A stretch of DNA of 64,000 nt from Mortierella sp. BCC40632 (lineage: Eukaryota > Mortierellomycota > Mortierellomycetes > Mortierellales > Mortierellaceae): assembly GCA_011634665.1 (NCBI GenBank), contig WAEK01000018.1:305501-369500 (forward strand). Direction: 5' to 3'. How positions within the stretch are numbered: position 1 is the first letter of the stretch; every line of letters begins with the position of its first letter. Under the pieces are notes generated by a model, which saw nothing but the letters and a program-made list of their open reading frames with translations, was not told where the DNA came from and searched no databases. Below are positions 23,309-34,890 of this stretch, piece after piece. The position numbers were made by a program, and so were the translations under genes.

Positions 23309-26300
23309 CTACAGATTGCCGAGATACTTGCCAAGAACCGACATTGTCAACACCTTGTACATATTCTCGCCCCTCAAACTGACAATACCATCTTGTACAT
23401 CTACACCCATCAATGTTCCCAGTGCACCTCGGTGCTCGCCTGACAACACCTTGACACCATCGTTCTTGAGAGGTGCAACCGCTTTCAGGTACTGAACTGG
23501 AATTTGGACCGTCTTTTGATCATTCGCTCCGCCCATCATCCGGACATCACACATCGCCATCGATGACAAAGCACTCCGTGGTGGGACTTTAGCCATCCGT
23601 CCATGCTGATCATTATACTTGCCTCCCTCGAACGAAGACCCATCTTTACCAGTCGACACCTTGACCTCAATATCTGTGGTTGCCCAGTCGTATGATGCTC
23701 CAGCTCCAGCGCCACTCGATCCTGATCCATTGGCCCCTGTCCGGGAATCAATACCCGAGTAATCACCTCCTGTAGGCATAAAGGGTGTCTGAGGGAAATG
23801 GCTCGCAGGCGTCATCGGTGCTGAAGGTCCTCCTGCTGGTGTTTGTGGTGTCTGATTGGCACCAGGCGTGGCAATGGACTGCATCCTTGGGCCCGAAGCC
23901 GCTGGAGTGGCTGCTCCTGGCGTCGCTACGCTCGCGCCATGACCAGCTCCATTGGTGCTCGAGTGTGCACCCGATCCAGACCTTCCTCCTGAGCCCAACG
24001 ATGAAGCAGCGGGGGTTGAAGGAAAGTTGTTGTTGCTTGGCGTGGACGCAGAGTCGTAGCTGGACGAGGGACCGGGAGTGTATGGGTAATTCGAATAAGG
24101 CGCAGGTGAGGGAGCTCCAAAAGGTCCTGGAGTTGCTACGTTCCTGCTCATCCAGTCGCCACTTGCAGCAGGTGTTTGCGGGAATCCTCCACCTGATCCA
24201 GAAGATCCATGGTCATTCTTCTCGCCCCATGCGTTGTATCCGCTACCGCCGTTCTGTGCATTCGATGAGGAATCCGAATCTCCCCAAGCAGAGCGAGCAG
24301 GCGTCCGGCTTCCTGCATCCCAGGCAGAGCCGGGTGTGCGGCTTCCACTCTCCCATGCGGACGAACCACCATAACGGGGTGTCTTGGAACCTGCATCCCA
24401 GGCGGGTGTCTGCGATCCATCTGCATATGGGTTGGGTGTTCTCGCATTCGCGCTCCATGCAGGGGTCTTGGAACCAGCATTCCAGGCTGGAGTCTTGGAA
24501 CCAGAGTTCCATGCAGGTGTACGGGATCCCGATGGGTGCATGGGGGTCATATCGCCTGATCTCATTGGTGTCATGCCGCCATAACCACCATAACCACCAT
24601 ATCCACCATAGTTTCCTGCACGAGGCGTGCTCGCTCCAGTGTTCATCTCTGGAATATTAGACACAGGCGTAGTTGTGCCATTGGGGCTATCAAGTCAACA
24701 GAAATCGCACCAATCAAAAGGTTAGTTTTTGTTTCAGAAAGCACGATCAACAAGAGGGCCACGGGGGGGGGGTGAACTTTTTTACAAAAAGCGATACGTA
24801 CTTGGAAATGGCCAGCTTGGCCTTCTCGACAGTGATAATACGACAATTGGTGTGAAGTTCAACACGCGCCGTGTTGTCGGATGCATCCTTCACAATACCC
24901 AAATATCCTTTGTGAGGTCCTCGAATAATAGTCACCGTCTTGTCAATCAATGGATCACGGCCACCACGTCCTCGTCCCATCATCATATGACCACCGCGTC
25001 CGCCACGTCCGCCAAAGCCTCCTCGGTTCATGTTCATCATGGCGGGGTTCATTGTGTCAAGACGCATGCCTGGCTGAGCACGACTCTTGGATGCCATGCT
25101 CACAAGCAACCGGGTCGATTGTACAAAGACTCCATTGTTCTCCATGTATTCACGGTTGTACAGGAAAGCAAATGACCTGAACAAATGCAAAATCTTGCCC
25201 TCACGCATCTAGTAAAGTGACAGAAAAACATGATTAATTTGATGACTAACCATGGTAGTACCAAGGCGATCAACAAGCTTGTCCTACTTACAGATCCGCC
25301 GATTTCTCGGACAGAGTCGCCGTCTTGAATACTGTTGCCCTCGGCATCGGTTGCAATAGCCCGAGATGAATCCCGCTTCTGAGTGATGAGATGGGGTTCG
25401 ACCTCTCTTGTCAGACCACTTTGATCAATGATTCTAGCAAATCCTCGTTCAACTTTGTAGATAACACCGACAGTAGCAGCACTAAATACCGAAAAGAATG
25501 TCAAATGGGTCAGTAAACGGCTCTCCCACAGCACAAAACGAATAGACAAGATACCATAAAAAAACCCGGGATTTTCGACATACTCAAGTTGAACAAAATC
25601 GTGGGTCTCGTATAGTCCTATCGTGGCAGCTCCACTGGTAACATTTGCAGCCATCTGAAGATCCTTCGAGAACACCTGGATATCTTTGACATTCAAGTCC
25701 GTGACAATTGTGACGACGCTGTCCTCGATCTTGATAATCAATCCAGTTTCATCCTTATATTTGCCGTTCACAACCTTGACATGATCTCCTTCCTTAAACA
25801 GCTTACGGAGCTGCGTTGGAGGGAACTTGAGAATATTGCCCTTCAGATCATCGGCAAGGGGACGAACCATAATCATATCCGAGCCGACAGAGTCGACCAC
25901 ACCATGTACGTTCTTCAATTCTCCCTCTGTCACCTCAACCTTTTCACCCGGCTGGAAGTGGCTGGTCACAGATGCACTCATGGCCGACAAAGCAACTGCT
26001 GACAAATCAATACCACCGTCCTCCTCTCCAACGCCTCCCTTTGCAAACTTTTGGATTTCATCCAAGGTTGGGTTAATGTTCTCGGTGATCAAACTTGAGA
26101 TCTTCATATCTTTCTCAAGGTATCCCTCACGGAACATCTCTCCGTTCCACATAAAAACTCCACGGCCACGTGCAATCGGCTTGTTCAACTTGTCCGCCTT
26201 TTCGGCCTCTCTCGCGTTGAACAGCTTGGGTGGTGGTCTTCCTGCAAAAGGGCTGTTGACGGGTTTGCGCTTGTTGTTGGCCGTCAAGTAGGATGAATCA

Positions 26301-27612
26301 GTTCTCGGAGTCATGTCGAGACGAGGGATAAGCTTCACCTTTGCCGAGTCGCCTGAATCCGCAATATCAAGAATCTATTACAATGAACCAGCCAATCGTT
26401 TCAGCATTTGGGGTGTGTACATTTGAGCAGCAAAAAAAAAAAAAAAAAAAAAAGAGGCAATCGCCTAGGGGTCCTAGGAAACCATAGTAGTCGATTGTAG
26501 TCAAGATTGAATATTACCTGTGCAAGATCCATGGCATACTTTCCACGCTTGATACGGACCCATGTTCCTGGACGAAGCTCAGATTCCTTGTGCTTGACCT
26601 TCAGTACGTCAGTCATTTCCTTGATCGGCACAAGCGTAAGCTTAGACATGAAGACGTTGTTCAGTCCGTTCAACGCCTAGTTTAGATCCGATAGGGAAAA
26701 AAAAGGGTATGAAATCAACGTTAGATCAATGTGGTTTCTACTCAAACTCTCTTGTCTCTGGTACAATAAATTTACAGATCCCCTACCGCCTGGACGTTTG
26801 CTTGGCGTCGGCATTCGATATAAACATATCCCTTGAGAGACTCTCGTGTGAAGGCAGCAGAGATTTCCAGAGGCTGGGCCGAGTATTCCGTATCGAAGAA
26901 CTTTCTCATCAGTGAAAACACAATGTCCTTTTCCTTTCCGGGCTTACAACGAACCATCCAAAGATGTGGAGACTGAACATCTGGCATCAGCAACTGCTGT
27001 GGGATGTCTTCCTGCTGTCCCTGGAAAGCTCTCCGGGGTGCATAATCACGACGACCATAGCGCTCCTTGAATCGAGCAGCTTGCTCTTCCAGATCGATAT
27101 CGTCCTCTTCACGACGCCTACGATCCAGATCCAGATGTTTTGATGCTCTTGTCGCCTCTGCAGCCTCATCGTGCTCAATGAATCCATCTAAGCGCAGGAG
27201 AGGTAGCCAAGTGATTCTTTCAAGTTGAGTAAAAGTTGTGGAGTCGGAGGAGATCGTTGAGTGATTCAGTAAGCAGAAAAAGTTGATTTTTACCTTCTCC
27301 ATATTCGTCCTCGTCTTCGTCTTCATCCTCATCCTCATCGTCAACCTCGGCTTCCATATCGAGGAAAGGGTTCACAGCTTTCTTTGCCTTCTTGTGTCGT
27401 CTCTGCTGGCAAGCACCACGCAGGAAAAAAAGGGGGGGAGAAGGGGAGAGAAGTAATGAGTTAGAGATTAGAATTGCCCGTAGCCAAGGATCGCCGCCAG
27501 GAATCATTGATTGATCAGCCGTGATGGTTGAGCTCGTTCAATAGCCTGCAAACTTACAGGTGCGGTATTGTCATCGTCATCGTCGTCATCGTCGTCATCG
27601 TCATCATCATCA

Positions 27613-27644
<32 letters not shown>

Positions 27645-27818
27645 CATCTCACGTCTCTTCTTCTTGTTGTGAGTGCTGCCGCGACCCTTTGATGATGAGT
27701 TGTGGCGTCTAGGCGAATCCTCGACCTCCGAGTCCTCATCGTCGTCTTGGGCATCAAGGGTTCTTCCGAGAGCCTCAAACTCCTCGTCCTCGTCGTGATC
27801 GCTGTCGTGGCGAGACAT
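23309..27818 (-). CDS. SPT5: Transcription elongation factor SPT5 (DSIF large subunit)
   Basis: Nuclear factor that, with SPT4, clamps RNA polymerase II (and I) for processive elongation and recruits capping and cleavage factors. Eight exons: 27818-27558, 27405-27294, 27187-26787, 26676-26518, 26374-25584, 25481-25292, 25208-24802, 24686-23309; phases join to 1,232 residues. Order: acidic N-terminus with a run of more than 20 Asp; a second acidic patch; NGN domain (from about residue 198, SPHLWMVRCKPGKE); a series of KOW motifs (RPGTWVRIKRGKYAMDLAQ, GEKVEVTEGELKNVHG, EGDHVKVVNGKYKDETG, AATVGVIYKVERGF, DKTVTIIRGPHKGYLG); an RGG-like linker; and a C-terminal repeat region with about ten units of the GSKTPAW/GSRTPAW type. 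These carry the Thr-Pro pairs phosphorylated by CDK9-type kinases in this family. A last KOW follows (HRGALGTLMGVD). A CAGCAG tandem acceptor starts exon 2. Confidence 0.95.
24150..24560 (-). repeat. SPT5 C-terminal TPAW repeat array (coding)
   Basis: Tandem degenerate units around the core S/R/K-TPAW, separated by short Ser/Gly/Asn/Asp spacers, encoded inside the last SPT5 exon. The array corresponds functionally to the CTR of other eukaryotic SPT5 proteins, a heptapeptide-like substrate for kinases. Unit spacing is irregular and the final units degrade to GSRTPGSAW and GSRTPARSAW. Confidence 0.8.
27573..27645 (-). repeat. Aspartate-codon trinucleotide repeat in SPT5 exon 1
   Basis: A run of GAC/GAT codons (GTC and ATC on the plus strand) encodes an uninterrupted poly-Asp tract of more than 20 residues. 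The mixed codons argue for selection on the peptide as well as slippage. Confidence 0.85.
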
Positions 27819-28384
27819 CTTTATGAATTACAGAGGGGAGGATGTATATACAAGTGGGCGTGTGTCCTGAACTAGTGTATCTCGTAGGTTGCTGAGGAAT
27901 TGATCTTGATGCGACGGCGGACAGGAGAGGGTTGGGTGCAGCCGGGTGGAAAAGGTGCAGGGAGGGGGAAAGGTTACGAGAAGCGGAAGAGAATGAGAGA
28001 GTGAGGAAGAGAAAGAAGGTGGAACGGGATGAGCGAGAAAGGAAGAAAGTCCACCCTTCAGGTCGTGGCATGATCAAGACCTCCTTTTATACAGCTTATC
28101 CCAGGTTTTTTTTTCTTTTTTTTTGAAAAACGTCATGTCCATCTTTGAGAGGATATAACTGCCTTTAATGCCAGATTCTCTCTTGGGCAAAAGGCGGATT
28201 AGACAGGGAGGCACGTTGATCCACCAGGCCAGACTTGTGGACATTTTCATATTTATGGCTCTCCTTCGTTATTTTTAGGGGTTCCAACTGTCCATCCGCA
28301 CATCCTGTTCTTTCTCTTACTCTCATCCCTCTCTCATCCATCCCTCTCACCACAAGTCCATCTCATATAGTCTCTGACCTAGTC
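27819..28384. promoter_or_regulatory. Divergent promoter region (SPT5 / GPI protein)
   Basis: About 570 bp between divergent starts. A plus-strand TTTTATA-like element at 28085-28091 and purine-rich sequence near SPT5 are visible, but no factor site can be named. Confidence 0.4.
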
Positions 28385-29062
28385 ATGTTACTAAGACTCA
28401 GATCCTCCTCGTCATTGCCATCATGTCTACTGGCAGTCCTACTTCTCTTTTGCTTGTTCACAGTGATGCCTTCAATGGTCACAGCACAGGACGAAGCGCC
28501 CGAGCCAGAGCCGCCAGTAACCGAACCTTCGCCCGCTGTGCCCGACCCAGCACCTAGTCCAGAGCCTCCATCGGAGGAACCCTCTAGCTCTGTGATAGCT
28601 CCAACTCCAACCACATCTGCGACCGTTGCTCCTCCATCAGGAACCCCCACCAACGTTCCCCCAGTCCCAAGTCCCATCTTCTCTACCTCAGACTCCTGTG
28701 TCGAATGTAAACCAAACTATGCCAATGTCAGCTCCTGTGCCACTCGCCTTCCAGCAGGCAACCTTACCCTCATCAACCAAGTCCTCCCCTTTTATTCCTG
28801 CATTTGCGCCGATAACGGTGCCTTGATTGACCCACTTGTGTCCTGCAGCATCTGTCTGCGTACGACGAGCCAGATGCTTTTCCTTCATCCATCACTCTAT
28901 ACCCTGAAAGACCAGGCAGGGAAAGCCTTCTATCAAGTGTGCCAGGAGACGGAGAATGGCACCAAAATCCCAAGCTCGGGTGCTTTCCGTACAGCAGGTC
29001 TCAGCTCAGCATGGACCTGGTCAATGGTCGCTATTGCCATTGCTTCTCTCCTGTTGGGATAA
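28385..29062 (+). CDS. GPI-anchored, proline-rich, cysteine-containing surface protein
   Basis: Predicted cell-wall or plasma-membrane surface protein of 225 residues in one exon; I do not recognise a named family. The N-terminal signal peptide is hydrophobic (LLAVLLLFCLFTVMPSMVTA, cleavage near residue 33). A Pro/Glu/Ser/Thr stalk follows (EAPEPEPPVTEPSPAVPD type, about residues 35-95), then a compact domain with eight cysteines (CVEC, C, CIC, CSIC, C; about 103-190) and N-glycosylation sequons (NVS, NLT, NGT). The C-terminus has a small-residue site (SSGA) and a hydrophobic tail ending in LLLG, the normal layout of a GPI attachment signal. The ATG at 28385 is the only start giving a signal peptide directly. 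A poly(A) signal AATAAA lies at 29133-29138. Confidence 0.8.
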   Translation: MLLRLRSSSSLPSCLLAVLLLFCLFTVMPSMVTAQDEAPEPEPPVTEPSPAVPDPAPSPEPPSEEPSSSVIAPTPTTSATVAPPSGTPTNVPPVPSPIFSTSDSCVECKPNYANVSSCATRLPAGNLTLINQVLPFYSCICADNGALIDPLVSCSICLRTTSQMLFLHPSLYTLKDQAGKAFYQVCQETENGTKIPSSGAFRTAGLSSAWTWSMVAIAIASLLLG

Positions 29063-29566
29063 CCGTACATTATCAAGTAAAGAATAGATTGAGCCATTTC
29101 CTAATCTCCGCATTTGTTCCCCTCTCCTCTTCAATAAACTCTCTTTTGGGGACATGCCTCTGTTCCTCTGTTGTATCCCTGGTCAGAGATTGTTGACTCT
29201 ACTGTTCCAACAAAGTACACCTCATAAGCTCTGCTGTGCATCCCATGTAATCCTAAGGGATGATAATGCTCACAGTCGATCAAGCTTTTTTTTTTTTTTT
29301 TTTTTTTTTACAGTTGTTCAATACTCTGTAGACGGGGTGATCACACAGTGTGAGGAATGACCTTCTCAAAAAAGCCACAAAGGAGGATTTCCTGCAAAGG
29401 GGGTCAAGTCGAGCGCGTCGTTGCCTCCAACCTCTTTTTTTTTTTTTTTTTACTTTTTGCCACATTTCTTCATTAGTTCTTTTTCTCGCTCATTGTCACG
29501 CTCAAACACAATCTCTCTTGAACATCTCGATCCTCTCCAGTCTAATCGCGTCATCGCAGGGCAGAC
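29063..29566. other. Intergenic region with long T tract
   Basis: About 500 bp between the GPI protein and RasGEF genes. It contains the AATAAA of the upstream gene, a run of 24 T (29286-29309), a second T run near 29436-29451, and presumably the RasGEF promoter. No gene is seen. Confidence 0.6.
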
Positions 29567-32500
29567 ATGGACAAGGACATCCTCAACCTCCCATCTCTGC
29601 TGCAAGCAGCAAAGATGGAACAGGATTCGGGCGACTTCAAGGTGAGCATCCGCCCAACGCGAATATTGCTTGGCAAGGAATCCAAAGACGCACACACACA
29701 CACACACGCGCACACATACCCCTCTCTCTCTCTTTCTTACATCATATGATCCTCTCTTTTCCTCCATCTTAGCACGCATACTTCAAGTTCTTAAAGCTCC
29801 AAGCGGCTGCAGTACGCACACTCAACACCCATGTCAGTTTCAGGGACAATGGTAGCTTGGGGTCCATCCCAGAAGACTATGCTCAGCTGTTTGCATATGC
29901 ACAGGAGGCCCTGCGTCGAGCAAAGGATGTTCTCGAAACAGCAAAAGGTCACTCTGCCAAGACATCTTCGAAACAACATCCAGGGTCTTCTTCATCTTCA
30001 GCGACAAAACTGTCTCGACCAGGATTGACCCCCTCTCACTCTTCCCAGCGCTCTATCACCTCGGCATCTCGAATTGGCAAAAGAACAAAGCGGAATATAC
30101 CAATGATACCCATCTCACCCCTGACCAGGCAGTTACTCCTCAACAACTATGTGCTCTCTCAAGTTAACACGCGACTGGAGCAGGCCAAACAAGGGTCAAG
30201 AGACCAACATAGTGGATCCAATGGGCTGGCCGTCTTTCGACGTCTAATCGAGGATGTTCGAATCCAACAGACCAAAGTCGACACTGTGAATGCCCAGATC
30301 CAATCTGTTGCTCAATCAACCATCACATCATGGGATCCAGATACGATTGCTAAGCAACTTACCATCATCGATATTTCTCTTTTCAAAGATGTGGCTATTC
30401 CGCGCGACCTTGTCCGCTCAGACCGTCACCAGTCACCTGCTCAATTTTGTGTCGACTTTGAAAACTACTTGGCCCATAGTGTTGCTCACCTCTTGCTTCA
30501 AGAGTGGGATCAAATGCGCTCACAGGTCGCCAACAATTCTTCCTCCACCAACCAGACTACCACCAATGCAGTGGCCCATGTTATTCGAGTGGCTCATATC
30601 TTGTTGCACGTTTACAGGAATTTCAACGCGTTTATGGGTATTATGAGAGCATTGACCTTCCCAGAGATCAAACGAATGCACAAGCTTTGGTCAGGCATTC
30701 CTTCCAAATCAAAGGATCACTTCCGGAAACTGATGTTGATCTACAGAGATCATGGTGAACCACAGGGATACAAGTCGATGCTTGTAGGAAAGCTGGATGC
30801 ATTCCAGGATGTCGGCAAGGATGCAATGGTAGCAATTCCATGGATGAGATATCACCAGGATGAAGTCAAGTCGATTGTCAACTCTTACGACACTGGAAAT
30901 GAAGCCATGGGTGGACAAGGCGACGTTGTTCTCTCTTCCCCAGGAGCACGAAAGCTTGCCTCGGTATCTGCACTCCTAAATCAGTGCAAGATGAATGATG
31001 CAGAAAACCTAGATCGACTTGAGCTCAATGAAAGGATTGTTCATTCAGGTTCGCACAAAAGTCGTGAACCATTCCAAGTCGATGGATTCAAAGCGTCACT
31101 GGCACCAGTATGGGATCTTGTATCTTTGGCAAGCGGCGATATCTCGCTTCAGCACTGGCTTTTGTCTCGTCCCTACTTGAACAAACAACAACTGATCGAC
31201 GAGAGCCTAGCAATCGAACCACTCTCATCTGGCGAGGAGCTCCCATGTTATGATACCCTGCTCGGCAATAGCGATTATGGCGAATTGTTTGCTGAAGATG
31301 AGAATGAAGAAGCGGCCCAAGATGATACCTATGAACACGTTGAGCACGACCTAGGATCATCCTCAGAGCCAGCTGTGCCTAGGGGCTCGGGTACTCGTCC
31401 GATCATTGAGAACACGCCTGTGACCGAGTCGGATATTAATGATATTATGGATGAACTCTTGAATGATGATGGACTGGATGATGACAGCCTCTTTGGTGAC
31501 GACGATGACGACGACGACGACGACGGAATTCCCGATACTGCAATGGCGAGTAAGAGCGCCGTTCGAGGAACAGGATCCACCACCGATATCCTCACAAGTC
31601 ATCGTGAGCGACCTCGGGACGTTCTCCAATTCTTGGGAATTGAGCCCGATGATCTATCAGGAAGTGAAGACGACGGTCAGGGCGACTACCTTACAACCAG
31701 ACCATCCCAGGAATCAAAGGGCAAGATGAGAGCTCTATCTGAAGAAGAGAACACAGAAATTGATCGATTGATGGGCCATGTGAAGCAACTTGTTCAAGAA
31801 TCGGAAGATGACCGCCAGGATTTAGTTCAAAGATACAACTCGCTTATATCCGACAGAGATCCGCTCATGAATAATGATGTAAATCCTCAGGAGATTTCGA
31901 CAGAAGCAACGCAAGAGCTACTCCTTAAAGACAGCGGAGAGAATTCAGCCAACAGCGAACACCTTTCGATCCCAAAGATCACCAACATCTCGTCCTTGGA
32001 GTCTCTACGGATGCAACTAGAACAACTCGATCGAAATCAAGAAAATGACGAGGTCGAAGAGGACTCGAGCGCCCTCGAACCCGTGGACTCGAGCCTGCCC
32101 CCTAAAACAGACGAAACAGTCCCCAAGGTTGATAAAGAGGAAGAAAAGACTCCTACTGAGCAAGATCCGGTACAGATTGTGACTCTTCAGGAACTTGAAA
32201 AGGTAAGACATATAACACCTGTAATCATTCGATTGTTATTAAGAAAACGAGAAACAACCCCAAGCGTTACAAAGCCATATGAACCAATTCATCATAGAAT
32301 TCCTTGGATAGCTCAACTCTGTCTTCCAAACCATGGGAGTCAGCTTCACCCTCATTATTGACGACAGTGACACCAACAGTGACAGCGAAGGGTCTGGATA
32401 CGACTCTGAACCTGATGATGGATTCCGATATCACTATCAGTTCAAACAAGGAGAGGTTGTCGGAGCAGGAACCGAGCGTGTTTGCTAGCAATAGTACGAC

Positions 32501-33404
32501 GATGGAAGAGAGTCTTCTCAAGAGCAACAACGATCAAGTGTCTGCTGAAAAGGATGGCCATCTTGATGTAAAAGAAGTGGAGCAGTCCGAGATTGTTGAT
32601 AGAGCTGGCATGGAGAGCACAGGGGATAGAAAAATGGAGGTCCAAGAGAGCAGCTCAATGTCCTTGTCACAGACAATAACTTCAGAGACGGTGTCGCTAA
32701 GCAAGGTATCGAGCAGGGACGGGTCCTCTGTCACTACTCTGGATAGGATAGAATCTCACCGTAACGAAGAAAGCGGCCAGCTCTCGGTCGAGACCCCGGT
32801 CGAGGCTCCACAAGAGATTATGGACCTATCAGGAGCATCAACTATCGCTTCAGAGTCAGCAGGAGCATCAGCAACAACGATAGCTACTGAGACTGAAGAA
32901 GGTCCAGTGCCACGCGCTGGGCGACAGCGTAGAAGAATTGCTGGGGGAGTCATCTCGTTACCAACTTCCTCCAAAACCCTTCATGCCAAGACATCAACAG
33001 CCTCCTTGTCAGGTGTATCTCATTCCACAACAGCAACTACTGTTCTCCGACATGTTGATTTGATCGAGAGAGACTCGATGACTACGACGACGACCACCAC
33101 CACAAAAACAACAACAACAACAGAAGAGTTGTCGAGAGATAGGGATGATAGTGACCGAGATACTGCTGCTACATTGATGGACGTACGGGGTCAGGATACA
33201 GAGATCGATATGAAGATAGGAATCCCGAACGAGGAAAGGGTTGTCCAGGCATCAGTTTCGAACGAGGATGCAGATGTTACTGCGGGTGAGGCAAGTTCGA
33301 AGTCATCTCCATTGTCAGCTACCAATGGCGAGTCTGAACGGGAAGCAGCTCGGAAAGTGGGGCAAGAGGCTGAGCAAAGTGGCGAAACGACAGAAAGTAA
33401 CTGA
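29567..33404 (+). CDS. RasGEF (CDC25-type) domain protein with MIT-like N-terminus
   Basis: Probable guanine-nucleotide exchange factor for a Ras-family GTPase. Exons 29567-29641, 29773-32202 and 32298-33404 join in phase to 1,203 residues. Residues 1-70 (LPSLLQAAKMEQDSGDFKHA onwards) look like the MIT/USP8-type helical bundle that binds endosomal sorting proteins. The RasGEF catalytic region covers about 213-445: PDTIAKQLTIIDISLFKDV opens it, followed by VIRVAHILLHVYRNFNAFMG, then LTFPEIKRMHKLWSGIPSK and the terminal block AMVAIPWMRYHQDEVKSIVN. From about 560 the protein is acidic and low complexity, with an Asp run, a predicted coiled segment near LESLRMQLEQLDRNQE, and a Ser/Thr-rich tail with a Thr run. 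No RasGEF-N module is evident, which is unusual for Ras-specific exchangers. A likely poly(A) signal is at 33524-33529. Confidence 0.8.
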
Positions 33405-34667
33405 AGGAAAAGGGTGGGTGGAGGAAGAAGAGGAGGAGAAGGGAGGGGGGGAGGGTGGAATGACTGGAGGGATAGCCAGATCAAGATCCTGAGTGAACTA
33501 TACTGCACCTAGTAGAGATGGCGAAATAAAAAAAAAAAAAAAAAGCGAGTAGCAAAATAAACAATTTATGAAAAAGGAAGGAGTCAGAGAAAGCCAGGAG
33601 CAAAGGAGTTGCAGGAGGAAGAGTTGCATGCTTGCGTGTGATTGTACCCTCTCGGGGGGAGAGGACCATAACAAGGAACAAAAGTCCAGCAGAGAAGAGA
33701 GGATTTTGGCGACAGTATCAGACTCTTTTTTTTTTTTTTTGAACGTCTGTCTTATTTGGGCAGACTGGGATTAGTGCCGACGCGCAACCAACTGGCCTGT
33801 GCTCTGAGCCCGCGTTTCTCTCTCTCTCTCTCTTGGGTGTGATCTATTCGCGACTGTCCAATCAGAGGAGAGCCCTTCATCCTAGCCTTTTGGAAAGGGG
33901 GGAGCTGTCTCCTGTCCTTTGCCTCTGCAGAGGGTCCTAATGTATAATCATAGTGTCATGCTCTCCTTCTCTCTCTCTTTCTTTTTCTTTCTCTCTTTTT
34001 TTTCTTTCTTTTTTTTTTTTTTTTTTTTTCCTTTTTTTTTTTTTTTTCCATTGACATTTTAAATAGTGTGTGCGTGTGTTTGTGCATGTTCCGCTGTTTA
34101 GCACATTTTCCATTGTCGTTTGGTTCCACTCTCCTTTTCTCTCTCTCTCTCTTTCTCTCTCTCCACACATTCCATCATTACCACTCCCCTTCCCCTCGGA
34201 CCATTTGTCTCTCCATTCAGATCCTTGTTCCCACAACCACCTTTTTGACTCCCTGTGTTTGTGCACACACACAATGTCGAACAAACTATAACAATACCCC
34301 GTGCGCCCAACTTACAACACCGTCTCTCGTGTGATTGCTGAAAAAAGAAAGAAAAGGTGCGACTTGCAACCAGGACTGAAGACTCCATAATAATAATAAA
34401 AAAAAAAAAAAAAAAAAAAAAAGGCACGAGCCCTTTTTATAGAGCAGGGTTTCTCTATCAGAACATGTCTACAGTGGTCACCCTCCCGCCCTCCTCCAAC
34501 CTCACTATCAACCCTGCCAATACTGACACTCTTAACAAAAAGGCAGACTGCTATTACAGTGAAACAGACTACCGTCTGCTCCAACCAAGCTCTCAAAAGC
34601 CGCCTCTCCAGGCCGGCCACCATCTCCTCCTCAACAACAACAATTCACACTATAGCCTCCTCCCAAA
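33405..34667. other. Intergenic region and TOK channel leader
   Basis: About 1.26 kb. It has poly(A) signals for the RasGEF gene near 33524 and 33556, a CT/T-rich block at 33960-34050, and an A run at 34399-34422. The leader of the channel gene carries an upstream ATG at 34465, listed separately. Confidence 0.55.
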
Positions 34668-34890
34668 ATGGTACACTTTAATCCAGCCGAAGAAGCACAG
34701 CAACAACAACCGCATTGGCAGCATCTACACCAACCATCTCCTTATCCATCAGAACAGCGCGCGAGTGGTGATTTTATTCCGTCACCGGCATGGCATGGCA
34801 AACCAATCCCAGAGGGACCTCAGGGCTTGGGTCTACCGGGTCAACGACACTCGATCTCTTCTTCCACGTCAAGCGCAGCTACCTCCATGA
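34465..34890 (+). other. Upstream open reading frame overlapping the TOK start
   Basis: An ATG at 34465, with A at -3, opens a 141-codon frame that passes the channel start at 34668 in another frame and ends at TGA 34888-34890. The peptide is Asn/Ser/Gln-rich with no family similarity that I recognise. If it is in the mRNA leader it would lower translation of the channel. It could instead be an artefact of an upstream transcription start placed too early. Confidence 0.4.

Noticed and set aside
23785..24660. 291-codon plus-strand frame
   Set aside because: It is the antisense shadow of the repeat-rich last exon of SPT5; repeats on one strand keep the other strand open.
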